A stretch of DNA of 64,000 nt from Mesorhizobium sp. YC-39 (lineage in GTDB: Bacteria; Pseudomonadota; Alphaproteobacteria; Rhizobiales; Rhizobiaceae): contig NZ_JAOWPS010000004.1 of assembly GCF_025753795.1 (NCBI RefSeq), forward strand, positions 496,001-560,000, in the 5' to 3' direction. Numbering within the stretch: the first letter of the stretch is position 1; each line of letters starts with the position of its first letter. The notes below the pieces were generated by a model. It ran no database searches. It was given only the letters and a program-made list of their open reading frames with translations, and had not been told where the DNA came from. Shown here in pieces: positions 49,506 through 57,620 of the stretch. Made by a program: the position numbers and the translations under genes.

Positions 49506-50495
49506 ATGAGGAAATCACTATTGCTCGCCGCTGCCGCCGTCATGGCGCTGGGCGCCGGGCCGGCTTTGGCCAAGAAACAGCTCGTCATCGTCGTGAAGGG
49601 GCTCGACAATCCATTCTTCGAGGCCATCAACCAGGGTTGCCAGAAATGGAACAAGGAAAACGCCAGCTCGGAGTATGAGTGCTTCTACACCGGTCCGGCT
49701 TCGACCTCCGACGAGGCCGGCGAGGCGCAGATCGTTGGCGACATGCTGAGCAAGGCCGACACGGTGGCGATGGCCATTTCGCCGTCCAACGCGCCGCTGA
49801 TCGCGCAGACGATCAAGAGCGCCAATCCGTCGATCCCGATCATGACCATCGACGCCGACCTGACCAAGGAAGATGCAGCGCTGCGCAAGACCTATCTCGG
49901 CACCGACAACTACCTGATGGGCTTCAAGATCGGCGAATACATCAAGAAGGGCAAGCCGAATGGAGGCAAGATCTGCACCATCGAAGGCAACCCCGCGGCC
50001 GACAACATCCTGCGCCGTGCTCAGGGCATGCGTGACGCGCTTTCGGGCAAGGAAGGTCTCGCGGCGCTCGCCGGCGAAGGCGGCTGGACGGAAGTCGCCG
50101 GCTGCCCGGTGTTCACCAATGACGACGGTGCCAAGGGCGTGCAGGCGATGACCGATATCCTCGCCGCCAATCCCGATCTCGACGCCTTCGGCATCATGGG
50201 TGGCTGGCCACTGTTTGGCGCGCCGCAGCCCTATCGCGACCTGTTCAAGCCGATGGCCGACAAGATCGCCAAGAACGAGTTCGTCATCGGCGCCGCCGAC
50301 ACGATCGGCGACGAAGTGGCAATCGCCCGTGAAGGCCTTGTCACCGCACTCGTCGGCCAGCGGCCATTCGAGATGGGCTACAAGGCGCCTTCCGTGATGA
50401 TCGACCTGATCGAAGGCAAGAAAGTCGATGATCCGGTGTTCACCGGCCTCGACGAATGCACCAAGGACACGGTCGACACCTGCATCCAGAAGTAG
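49506..50495 (+). CDS. CUT2 ABC transporter sugar-binding protein
   Basis: 329 residues from ATG 49506 with GGGAGGA upstream. Signal peptide LLLAAAAVMALGAGPALA. The mature sequence (KQLVIVVKGLDNPFFEAINQ, TIDADLTKEDAALRKTYLGT) is a ribose/allose-type binding protein. It is transcribed away from its ATPase and permease, allowing separate dosage. The neighbouring dehydrogenases suggest a sugar or sugar acid ligand. Confidence 0.88.
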   Translation: MRKSLLLAAAAVMALGAGPALAKKQLVIVVKGLDNPFFEAINQGCQKWNKENASSEYECFYTGPASTSDEAGEAQIVGDMLSKADTVAMAISPSNAPLIAQTIKSANPSIPIMTIDADLTKEDAALRKTYLGTDNYLMGFKIGEYIKKGKPNGGKICTIEGNPAADNILRRAQGMRDALSGKEGLAALAGEGGWTEVAGCPVFTNDDGAKGVQAMTDILAANPDLDAFGIMGGWPLFGAPQPYRDLFKPMADKIAKNEFVIGAADTIGDEVAIAREGLVTALVGQRPFEMGYKAPSVMIDLIEGKKVDDPVFTGLDECTKDTVDTCIQK

Positions 50496-50506
50496 GCCGC
50501 GATTTC

Positions 50507-50529
50507 GGGGCGCCGTCCAACGGCGCCCC
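50507..50529 (+). terminator. Stem-loop after the CUT2 binding-protein gene
   Basis: GGGGCGCCGT and ACGGCGCCCC pair perfectly over a CCA loop, 11 bases after the stop. No U-tract. A second, weaker hairpin (CGGGGC/GCCCCG at 50586-50602, followed by GTTTC) lies further on. Together they may end the transcript before the GntR gene. Confidence 0.5.
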
Positions 50530-50703
50530 GCCACCCCGGGTCATGGAATGTACCCGGTTCTTGACAAGGGACGAAGCAGCGCGGTCGGGGCGGAATGCCC
50601 CGGTTTCGACGCGCCCATAGTTTGCATTTCGGCGAAGGGTTATTCGGCGAGGAAATTGACATTCCCGATGCCCGCGACAGACAGCCGACGCATTGGAACG
50701 TGG

Positions 50704-51486
50704 ATGCCGGACGACGGAAAATCAAGGAAACGATCCGCCAAGGCCGAGGCGCCGGTCAGCCGCCCGGCTGCCTTTCGGCGAGCTGACGCGGCACACTTTC
50801 CCGGTTCGAGCGTTCATGCCTCGCTGGCAAGCGAGATCGGTCTTCGGATCGTGCGCGGCGACTATCCACCTGGGGCTATCCTGCCCAACGAAGCCAAATG
50901 GTCGGAAACCTTCAACGTCAGCCGCTCGGCGGTGCGCGAGGCGATCAAGATGCTGATGGCCAAGAGCCTCTTGGCATCGCGCCCCAAGATCGGCAGCTGG
51001 GTCGAGCCGAAGGAGCGCTGGAACCTTCTCGACCGCGACGTGCTCGCCTGGTACGCGACCGCACCCGATCGCGAGGTGTTCCTGCGCACCGTGCAGGAGT
51101 TCCGCCATATCATCGAACCGGAAGCCAGTGCCTTCGCCGCTATCCGGCGCAGCGAAGAGCAGATGGCCGAGATCAGCCAGGCCTGCCGGGAGATGGGCGA
51201 GGCCACGAACCTGCAGGAACGCACGCGCGCCGATACGCGCTTCCACCTCGCCATCCTGCGCGCCTCCGGCAACGACCTGCTGGTGCCGCTCGGCGTGCTG
51301 ATCGAATCGGCGCTCGACCATTTGTTCGTCTTCGTCACACGCGAGCACGGCGACCAAGGACGGGCACAGTCCTTGCACGAGGCGATTGAGAAGAACATCC
51401 GTCTGCGGCGGCCAGGTGCGGCGCGCAATGCAGTGCACAGGCTCCTTGCCAACACCGACGACGTTATCGGACGATCGCGGCGATGA
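50704..51486 (+). CDS. FadR-type GntR-family regulator, copy 1
   Basis: 260 residues from ATG 50704, chosen because it aligns with the start of the paralogue at 53629 (M..DGK); an ATG 12 codons upstream is possible. Winged helix: GLRIVRGDYPPGAILPNEAK, then the recognition region NVSRSAVREAIKMLM. The C-terminal FCD domain has the metal-binding pattern (D in RADTRFHLAILRASGN, later His in LHEAIEKNI). Almost identical through the middle to copy 2. It probably controls the adjacent transporter and dehydrogenases through TTGTCnGACAA-like sites. Confidence 0.88.
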   Translation: MPDDGKSRKRSAKAEAPVSRPAAFRRADAAHFPGSSVHASLASEIGLRIVRGDYPPGAILPNEAKWSETFNVSRSAVREAIKMLMAKSLLASRPKIGSWVEPKERWNLLDRDVLAWYATAPDREVFLRTVQEFRHIIEPEASAFAAIRRSEEQMAEISQACREMGEATNLQERTRADTRFHLAILRASGNDLLVPLGVLIESALDHLFVFVTREHGDQGRAQSLHEAIEKNIRLRRPGAARNAVHRLLANTDDVIGRSRR

Positions 51487-51583
51487 CCGCCTCTAGGCGC
51501 AAGTAATCGCACTTCGAACAATAAGGTAGAGGTCGATCCTCCTGGAATGATTGAGGTGGAATCCTGATGTCAGCCGGTCGCGC

Positions 51584-52522
51584 CTAGATCGTCTGCCGCT
51601 TGCCGTCCTTGGTCGGCATCAGGTCGACGCCGTTGACCTTGGCGACATGCGTTGCCAGCATCGGTACATATTGATCGGCAGGCCCGGCGGCGAAGGCGCC
51701 GGCAAAGGCGTTCTTGGTGGCATTGCCAAGCGGGTTGGCGATGCCGGCCGCTCCCGCCATCGATTCGAGATAGGTGAGGTCCTTGAAGGCATTGGCAATG
51801 GTGAATTTATGGGCGTCGCGGTCGCCCTCCAGCGTCCAGCGCATGAAGGTCTGATAGAAGCCGCAATCCATGCGGCCGTTGCGGATGACGCTGTCGAAGC
51901 GCGGCGGCGAGATGCCGACCTTCTCGGCCAGCGCCAGCGCCTCGGAATAGATCGCCGCATAACCCAGCGAAATGAAATTGTTGAGCAGCTTCATGCGGTG
52001 GCCGTCGCCGGTGCCGCCGATATGGACGATGCGTCCGGCCCAGGTGTCGAGCACGGGCTTGAGGCGGGCAAAGACCGCGTCGGAGGCGCCAACCATGGCG
52101 TCGAGCGTGCCTTCCCAGGCCTCCTTCGGCGTGCGGCTGAGCGGGGCATCGACATAGTCCACGCCGAGCGCCTTGAGTTCGGCGGCGATGGCCACCGTCG
52201 AAACCGGATCGGAGGTCGAGCAATCGACAACGACAGAGCCTTTCTTCAAGCCCTCCTTGAGGCCGCCGGGTCCGTGGACAATGGCCTCCACTTCGCGCGA
52301 GCCGGTGACACAGATGAAGACGATATCGGATGCCGCCGCAACATCGCGCGAGGTGGTTGCTTCCTCGGCGCCCCGGCCAAGCAGATCTTCCGCTGGTTTG
52401 CGGTTCTTGCGGCCGAGAAACGTCAACGCATAGCCCTTGTCGACGATGTTCTTGGCGATTCCATGCCCCATCAGGCCAAGGCCGATGAAGCCGATCTTTT
52501 CGCTCGCGGCTGTCGTGGTCAT
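51584..52522 (-). CDS. Beta-hydroxyacid dehydrogenase (3-hydroxyisobutyrate/tartronate-semialdehyde reductase family)
   Basis: 312 residues from ATG 52522 (AGGACAA upstream). N-terminal NAD-binding IGFIGLGLMGHGIAKNIVDKG; VDCSTSDPVST and DAPLSRTPKEAWEGTL are the substrate-site motifs; the catalytic Lys is in HRMKLLNNFISL. It reduces or oxidises small beta-hydroxy acids with NAD(P). Divergent from the SDR gene across a 118-bp region that holds a perfect FadR-type palindrome, so both likely share control. Confidence 0.88.
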   Translation of the reverse strand: MTTTAASEKIGFIGLGLMGHGIAKNIVDKGYALTFLGRKNRKPAEDLLGRGAEEATTSRDVAAASDIVFICVTGSREVEAIVHGPGGLKEGLKKGSVVVDCSTSDPVSTVAIAAELKALGVDYVDAPLSRTPKEAWEGTLDAMVGASDAVFARLKPVLDTWAGRIVHIGGTGDGHRMKLLNNFISLGYAAIYSEALALAEKVGISPPRFDSVIRNGRMDCGFYQTFMRWTLEGDRDAHKFTIANAFKDLTYLESMAGAAGIANPLGNATKNAFAGAFAAGPADQYVPMLATHVAKVNGVDLMPTKDGKRQTI

Positions 52523-52543
52523 GTCGTTTTGTCCTATCTGGAA

Positions 52544-52555
52544 ATTATCGATAAT
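52544..52555. promoter_or_regulatory. 12-bp perfect palindrome
   Basis: ATTATCGATAAT lies in the divergent region, 22 bp from the dehydrogenase start. It could be a second operator or part of the minus-strand promoter. No family assigned. Confidence 0.3.
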
Positions 52556-52581
52556 AGCGCTGCTGTTCTTGCCGCAGGCGG

Positions 52582-52610
52582 TTGCAGAATGCAATATTGT
52601 CTGACAATAC
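52582..52610 (+). promoter_or_regulatory. Promoter of the SDR gene with overlapping FadR-type operator
   Basis: TTGCAG (52582-52587) and CAATAC (52605-52610) are 17 bp apart. The perfect palindrome ATTGTC-T-GACAAT (52596-52608) covers the spacer and -10, which fits repression. It is the best example of the motif seen also at 49149-49227. Confidence 0.55.
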
Positions 52611-52640
52611 AAATAATTCCCAAGCGATGTGGAGAGCAAA

Positions 52641-53537
52641 ATGACGAAGCGGATCATGTTCACCGGTGGCAGCGGCAAGGCCGGGCGCCATGTCGTGCAA
52701 TATCTGGTCGAGCATGGCTGCCAGGTGCTCAATATCGACGCCAAGCCGCTCGACAATCCCAAGGTGCGCACGCTGATCACCGACATCACCGACAGTGGGC
52801 AGGTGTTCAACGCACTGTCGAGCTATATGGGGCTGCATGAATTCGATCCCTCACTGCGTGCGCAGCCGGTCGATGCCGTGGTGCATTTCGCGGCCATCCC
52901 GCGCATCATGATCACGACCGACAACGAGGTGTTCCGCATCAATGCGCTCGGCACCTACAATGTCATCGAGGCGGCGGTGAAGCTCGGCATCCGCAAGGTG
53001 GTGATCGCCTCGAGCGAGACGACTTACGGGCTGGTCTTCGCCAATGAGCCGCGCGACCCCAAATATTTCCCGCTCGACGAGGACTACGATGTCGATCCGA
53101 TGGACAGCTATGCGCTGTCCAAGGTGGTCAACGAGAAGACGGCGCGGGCGTTTGCGCAACGCAACGGCACCGATATCTACGCCTTGCGCATCGGCAACGT
53201 CATCGAGCCGCATGAATACCAGCTGTTTCCGAAATGGTTCGCCGATCCGGGTTTCCGCAAGCGCATCGCCTGGAGCTACATCGACGCGCGCGACCTTGGC
53301 CAGATCACGCTGCGGGCGATCGAAAAGGACGGGCTTGGCTATCAGGTGTTCAATGCCGCCAATGACGATTGTTCGTCCGATCTGCCGACAGCCGAGTTGC
53401 TGAAGCGGTTTTACCCCGACGTGCCGGTCAAGGCTGAACTCGGCGAATATGAGACGCTGCTCTCCAACCGCAAGGCGAGGGATGTGCTCGGCTTCCGTCC
53501 TGAGCATAGCTGGCGGAAATATGTCAAAAAGGCCTGA
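52641..53537 (+). CDS. NAD(P)-dependent epimerase/dehydratase (extended SDR)
   Basis: 298 residues from ATG 52641 (GGAGAG upstream); a GTG four codons earlier overlaps that site. It begins KRIMFTGGSGKAGRHVVQYL (TGxxGxxG motif), has catalytic YALSK, and DAVVHFAAIPRIM. It could be a sugar epimerase or an aldose/uronate dehydrogenase; its length is between those. Divergent from the beta-hydroxyacid dehydrogenase under a shared operator, and followed by GntR copy 2. Confidence 0.86.
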   Translation: MTKRIMFTGGSGKAGRHVVQYLVEHGCQVLNIDAKPLDNPKVRTLITDITDSGQVFNALSSYMGLHEFDPSLRAQPVDAVVHFAAIPRIMITTDNEVFRINALGTYNVIEAAVKLGIRKVVIASSETTYGLVFANEPRDPKYFPLDEDYDVDPMDSYALSKVVNEKTARAFAQRNGTDIYALRIGNVIEPHEYQLFPKWFADPGFRKRIAWSYIDARDLGQITLRAIEKDGLGYQVFNAANDDCSSDLPTAELLKRFYPDVPVKAELGEYETLLSNRKARDVLGFRPEHSWRKYVKKA

Positions 53538-53628
53538 TCAAGTGATGGTCCGGGGCTGATCTGTGCACAGAAGCAGGCTTTACGGTCCTGTGCTTGACAG
53601 GCTTTGAAATCCGGACTTTCTGGGACAG

Positions 53629-54405
53629 ATGCGGGACGGAAAGCCGAACAAGGGAAAAACGCTGGCCGGTGCGGAGTCCGCCGAACGTCCGGCCGCCGTC
53701 CGCCGGGCCGACGCTGCCCGCATTCCCGGGTCGAGCGTGCATGCCTCGCTGGCTAACGAGATCGGCTTGAGGATCGTGCGCGGCGACTATCCGCCGGGAA
53801 CCATCCTGCCCAATGAAGCCAAATGGTCCGAGACCTTCGACGTCAGCCGCTCGGCGGTGCGGGAAGCCATCAAGATGCTGATGGCGAAAAGCCTTTTGGC
53901 ATCGCGCCCCAAGATCGGCAGCTGGGTCGAACCGAGGGAACGCTGGAACCTGCTCGACCGCGACGTGCTCGCCTGGTACGCGACATCGCCCGACCGCGAG
54001 GTTTTCCTGAAAACCGTGCAGGAATTCCGCCACATCATCGAGCCGGAGGCAAGCGCCTTCGCCGCCATGCGGCGCACGGACGAGCAGATGGCCGAGATCA
54101 GCCAGGCCTGCCGGGAGATGGGCGAGGCGGCGACGCTGCAAGAGCGCACTCGTGCCGACACGCGCTTTCATCTGGCCATCCTGAGGGCGTCGGGCAACGA
54201 TCTACTGGTGCCGCTCGGCGTGCTGATCGAATCGGCTTTCGATCATCTGTTCGCCTATACGACGCGGGAGCTGGACGATTTGCAGCATGCGCAGAAGCTG
54301 CATGAGGCGATCGAGAAGAACATCCGCCTGCAACGGCCGGATGCGGCGCGCAATGCGGTGCGCAAGCTGTTGGCCAATACCGACGTCGTTATCAGGTCGA
54401 GATAG
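53629..54405 (+). CDS. FadR-type GntR-family regulator, copy 2
   Basis: 258 residues. Winged helix GLRIVRGDYPPGTILPNEAK with DVSRSAVREAIKMLM and an FCD effector domain, nearly the same as copy 1 from residue about 30 to 215; the ends differ. No SD precedes the ATG. TTGACA at 53594-53599 is close enough that a leaderless or very short-leader message is possible. The two copies flank the dehydrogenase pair and may share operators, perhaps as a heterodimer or with different effectors. Confidence 0.88.
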   Translation: MRDGKPNKGKTLAGAESAERPAAVRRADAARIPGSSVHASLANEIGLRIVRGDYPPGTILPNEAKWSETFDVSRSAVREAIKMLMAKSLLASRPKIGSWVEPRERWNLLDRDVLAWYATSPDREVFLKTVQEFRHIIEPEASAFAAMRRTDEQMAEISQACREMGEAATLQERTRADTRFHLAILRASGNDLLVPLGVLIESAFDHLFAYTTRELDDLQHAQKLHEAIEKNIRLQRPDAARNAVRKLLANTDVVIRSR

Positions 54406-54414
54406 GTCGATCTT

Positions 54415-54702
54415 CTAATCTTCCTTCGGGCGTCCGAAGGCGGCGCGCAGCTCGTCCTTTGCGTCCTCCAGCACTTTCTTCCGCCCGGCCGGCAGGTTCT
54501 TGCCGGCGCGGTTGATGTAGAAATTCAGCATCGACATAGCGGACTGGAACGGCTCGGCCTTGCGCCGGTCGCTGTGCTCGGCCGAGCGCTTGAGCGAGGC
54601 CGCGATCTTCTTGGCGTCGTGGGATTCGAAGACGTGGTCCTCGAGATCCATAGCGTCGCTGTGCTCGGTCACCTCGGCCGACCATTTTCTTTTCGCGGTC
54701 AT
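54415..54702 (-). CDS. DUF3175 domain protein
   Basis: 95 residues from ATG 54702 (AAGGAG 7 bases upstream). Lys/Arg/Glu-rich, without membrane segments; KRKWSAEVTEHSDAMDLEDH and INRAGKNLPAGRKKVLEDAK match the small DUF3175 family of unknown function. Only 9 bp separate its stop from that of the convergent GntR gene. Confidence 0.75.
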   Translation of the reverse strand: MTAKRKWSAEVTEHSDAMDLEDHVFESHDAKKIAASLKRSAEHSDRRKAEPFQSAMSMLNFYINRAGKNLPAGRKKVLEDAKDELRAAFGRPKED

Positions 54703-54878
54703 GGCAAACTCCTTGCGTGCATTGTCGGTCGGAAAACGCCGCACGGCAGTCGCGGTTCCTGCAATGCCGAATCTCTGGAGCCACGGATTTGCCCGTTGTG
54801 GCCGCTGCTCGGCGCCGCGAATACGCCGATAGTGATGCGGAACCGGTCGATCTCACAGAACCGCGGACAGGAAACGCC

Positions 54879-56111
54879 TTGACCACAACCGCCTCCAGCC
54901 AGGCGACCAGCCCCGGCATCGACAGCGCCCAAGCCTGGATACGGCTTGGCATCTCCATGCTTCTGGCAACGATTGGCGGTGTCGGCATGTGGGCGGTGGT
55001 CGTGGTGCTGCCGGCCGTGCAGGTCGAATTCGGTGTCGACCGCGCCGCCGCATCGATGCCCTACACCGCGACCATGGTCGGCTTCGCTCTCGGCAATCTG
55101 CTGGTCGGACGCGCCATCGACCGCATGGGCTACTGGATTCCGGCGTTGACAGCTTCGATCGCGCTCGGCGCCGGTTTCCTGCTCGCGTCGCTGACCACAT
55201 CGATCCTGCAGTTCACCCTCGTCCAGGGGCTTCTGATCGGCGTCGGCACGTCGGCGATCTTTGGTCCGTTGATCGCTGACATCTCGCATTGGTTCAACCG
55301 CCGGCGCGGCGTGGCGGTGACGGCGGCTGCTTCCGGCAGTTACCTTGCCGGGGCAATCTGGCCGACCGCGATGCCCTATGTCATGCAGAGCGAAGGCTGG
55401 CGTTTCACCTATGCCGCGATCGGCGTCGTCTGCCTCGCGACCATGGTGCCGCTGATCCTGCTGCTCAGGCGCGAGGCGCCTCGCGAGGCCGTCGCCGGCT
55501 TGCCCGGCAGCCGGCCAGTCCAGCCGATCGCGCTGTCGCCGGCAGCCTTGCAGGTGCTGCTTGTCATCGCCGGGCTCGGCTGCTGCGTTGCGATGTCGAT
55601 GCCGCAGGTCCACATCGTCGCGTATTGCATGGATCTTGGCTATGGCGTGACGCATGGCGCCGACATGCTGTCGATCATGATGGTGGCGGGTGTCGTCAGC
55701 CGGCTGGCGTCGGGTTTTCTCGCCGATCGCATCGGCGGCGTGAAAACCCTGCTAATCGGTTCGGTGCTGCAATGCCTGTCGTTGTTGTTCTACATCCCCT
55801 TCGACGGGCTTGCCTCGCTTTATGTCGTGTCGCTGATCTTTGGCCTGTCGCAAGGCGGCATCGTGCCTTGCTACGCCATCATCGTGCGCGAATACATGCC
55901 CGCCAAAGAGGCCGGCCAGCGCGTCGGCATCGTCATTATGGCGACCATCTTCGGCATGGCGATCGGCGGCTGGATGTCGGGCTGGATCTACGATCTGACC
56001 GGCTCCTATGCCGCCGCTTTTCTCAACGGTATCGCCTGGAGCTTTCTGAACATAATCGCCATGGTGCTGGTACTGTGGAAGGCGCGGCGCAGCGCCATGG
56101 CGATGGCCTGA
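54879..56111 (+). CDS. MFS transporter
   Basis: 410 residues if started at TTG 54879, which has CAGGAAA 7 bases upstream; the frame upstream is open but not protein-like, and the next ATG lies inside the first helix. Twelve helices; VGRAIDRMGYWIP (motif A) and the mid-protein repeat ASGFLADRIGGVKTLL support the monocarboxylate/oxalate-formate-like branch. Likely organic acid uptake. Convergent with nothing; the LacI gene follows 91 bp downstream. Confidence 0.82.
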   Translation: MTTTASSQATSPGIDSAQAWIRLGISMLLATIGGVGMWAVVVVLPAVQVEFGVDRAAASMPYTATMVGFALGNLLVGRAIDRMGYWIPALTASIALGAGFLLASLTTSILQFTLVQGLLIGVGTSAIFGPLIADISHWFNRRRGVAVTAAASGSYLAGAIWPTAMPYVMQSEGWRFTYAAIGVVCLATMVPLILLLRREAPREAVAGLPGSRPVQPIALSPAALQVLLVIAGLGCCVAMSMPQVHIVAYCMDLGYGVTHGADMLSIMMVAGVVSRLASGFLADRIGGVKTLLIGSVLQCLSLLFYIPFDGLASLYVVSLIFGLSQGGIVPCYAIIVREYMPAKEAGQRVGIVIMATIFGMAIGGWMSGWIYDLTGSYAAAFLNGIAWSFLNIIAMVLVLWKARRSAMAMA

Positions 56112-56202
56112 GGCGTTGAGATCAGTTGCCCTGTCCTCCATGTTGCTACGAACCGTCGGCTTGACAATAGGCAGAGGCTGCGCGACGCCAGGCTGACATG
56201 GC

Positions 56203-57315
56203 GTGGCGAGGAAGCCGGATGAGCATGGCGACAAGGGTGACGATGCGACCGCGCACTGGCAAAAGCGCAGTGCCGGGAACAAGGCCTTGACCAAACCGCG
56301 CTCGCGCCGTGGCGGGGGCCGCCCCACCATCGCCGATGTCGCGCGCAAGGCCGGCGTCGGCGCCATCACCGTCTCTCGCGCCTTGCGCGATCCGGAGCGC
56401 GTCTCGGAGGATTTGCGGCGCCAGATCCAGGCTGCCGTCGACGAACTCGGCTATGTGCCCGATCCGAATGCGCGTGCTCTGGCCTCGGCGCGCGCCGAGG
56501 TGTTTGGCGTGCTGGTGCCGTCGCTCACTAACAACGTCTTCGCTGAAGTGGTGCGCGGCATCTATGACAGCCTGTCGGATGGCCCGTTCCGCGTCCAGCT
56601 CGGCAACACGCACTATTCCGGCCTCGAGGAAGAGCGGCTGCTGCAGGTGTTTGGTCCGCAGCGCCCGGCAGCCCTAATCGTGGCGGGCGTCGACCAGACG
56701 CCGACCGCGCGAAAATTGCTGGAGTCAGCCGGCTGCCCGGTGGTGCAGGTCATGGAGACAGGGCCGAATCCGGTCGACATGCTGGTCGGCTTCTCGCATT
56801 TCGAGGGGGGCAGGGCGGCGACCGAGCATATGATCGAAGTGGGCTATCGCCGCATCGGCTTCATCGGCGCGCGCATGGATCCGCGTTCGCAGCGGCGCCT
56901 GGCTGGCTATCGCGCGGCGACGGAAGCAGCTGGGCTGTTCGACCCGCGGCTGGTCACCACCACGCCTGTGCCGTCCAGTGTCACGCTTGGCCGTGAATTG
57001 TTCCGTGACGCGCTGGCCAAGATGCCGACGCTCGACGGCGTCTTCTGCAACAATGACGATATCGCGCTCGGTGTGCTGTTCGAGTGCCACCGTGCCGCGA
57101 TCGCCGTACCGAAGAGCATCGGCATCGTCGGCTTCAACGATCTCGACATGATGCAGTCGGCCTTCCCATCGATCACCAGTGTCCGCACCTACCGCTACGA
57201 AATCGGCCGGCGCTCGGTCGCCATGGCGTTGGCGGCGATCGCGGGGAAACGGCCCGAGCAGCGGGTGGTCGACCTCGGCTTCGAGCTCATACGCCGCGAG
57301 AGTACGGCACGCTGA
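56203..57315 (+). CDS. LacI-family regulator, gluconate (GntR) type
   Basis: 370 residues from GTG 56203; a TTG at 56287 just before the DNA-binding domain is an alternative, so the N-terminus is uncertain. The helix-turn-helix is RPTIADVARKAGVGAITVSRALRDPERVS and the hinge PDPNARALAS. The sensor domain resembles gluconate repressors. Downstream lie a 16-bp perfect palindrome, a CUT2 importer and gluconokinase, which fits a gluconate-responsive repressor. Confidence 0.85.
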   Translation: MARKPDEHGDKGDDATAHWQKRSAGNKALTKPRSRRGGGRPTIADVARKAGVGAITVSRALRDPERVSEDLRRQIQAAVDELGYVPDPNARALASARAEVFGVLVPSLTNNVFAEVVRGIYDSLSDGPFRVQLGNTHYSGLEEERLLQVFGPQRPAALIVAGVDQTPTARKLLESAGCPVVQVMETGPNPVDMLVGFSHFEGGRAATEHMIEVGYRRIGFIGARMDPRSQRRLAGYRAATEAAGLFDPRLVTTTPVPSSVTLGRELFRDALAKMPTLDGVFCNNDDIALGVLFECHRAAIAVPKSIGIVGFNDLDMMQSAFPSITSVRTYRYEIGRRSVAMALAAIAGKRPEQRVVDLGFELIRRESTAR

Positions 57316-57356
57316 AGGCTTTCCAGACATCGCACAATGATCCTTTACACACTGCC

Positions 57357-57372
57357 ATGGTAGCGCTACCAT
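57357..57372. promoter_or_regulatory. Perfect 16-bp LacI/GntR-type operator
   Basis: ATGGTAGCGCTACCAT is a perfect palindrome with a central CG, the architecture expected for LacI-family operators and similar in spacing to E. coli GntR sites. It lies 42 bp after the LacI gene and 249 bp before the binding-protein gene. Confidence 0.6.
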
Positions 57373-57410
57373 CTGTCGTCAATGCAAAGCCGAGACAGGG
57401 ACCTAAAGGC

Positions 57411-57457
57411 TGTTTATTATACATAAGCGACAGATAATACTTGTTTATTATGTATAA
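57411..57457 (+). promoter_or_regulatory. AT-rich paired repeats with a consensus -10 box
   Basis: TGTTTATTATACATAA (57411-57426) and TGTTTATTATGTATAA (57442-57457) are direct repeats starting 31 bp apart, three helical turns. Their cores TTATACATAA and TTATGTATAA are also reverse complements. TATAAT at 57453-57458 matches the -10 consensus, without a good -35. The stretch is strikingly AT-rich against the GC-rich surroundings. Confidence 0.45.
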
Positions 57458-57620
57458 TATGATAGTTTTTGTTGCTGCTTGCGGGATCACAAGGAGAGGA
57501 TATCGGGCAGGCGAACGGCCCGGCTCAAGAGCACGACGGCAAGGCGGGAGGTGCCTGGTCAGACGCGTGAACTGTCATGGCTGCTAACAATAACTAGAAT
57601 TGCAACTGGGAGGAATATCG

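Larger units (their letters stand above)
57316..57620. other. 305-bp control region of the gluconate-type operon
   Basis: No gene seen. It contains the palindrome at 57357-57372 and the AT-rich repeats at 57411-57457. A GGGAGGA ribosome-binding site sits at 57608-57614 before the binding-protein gene. Confidence 0.55.
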
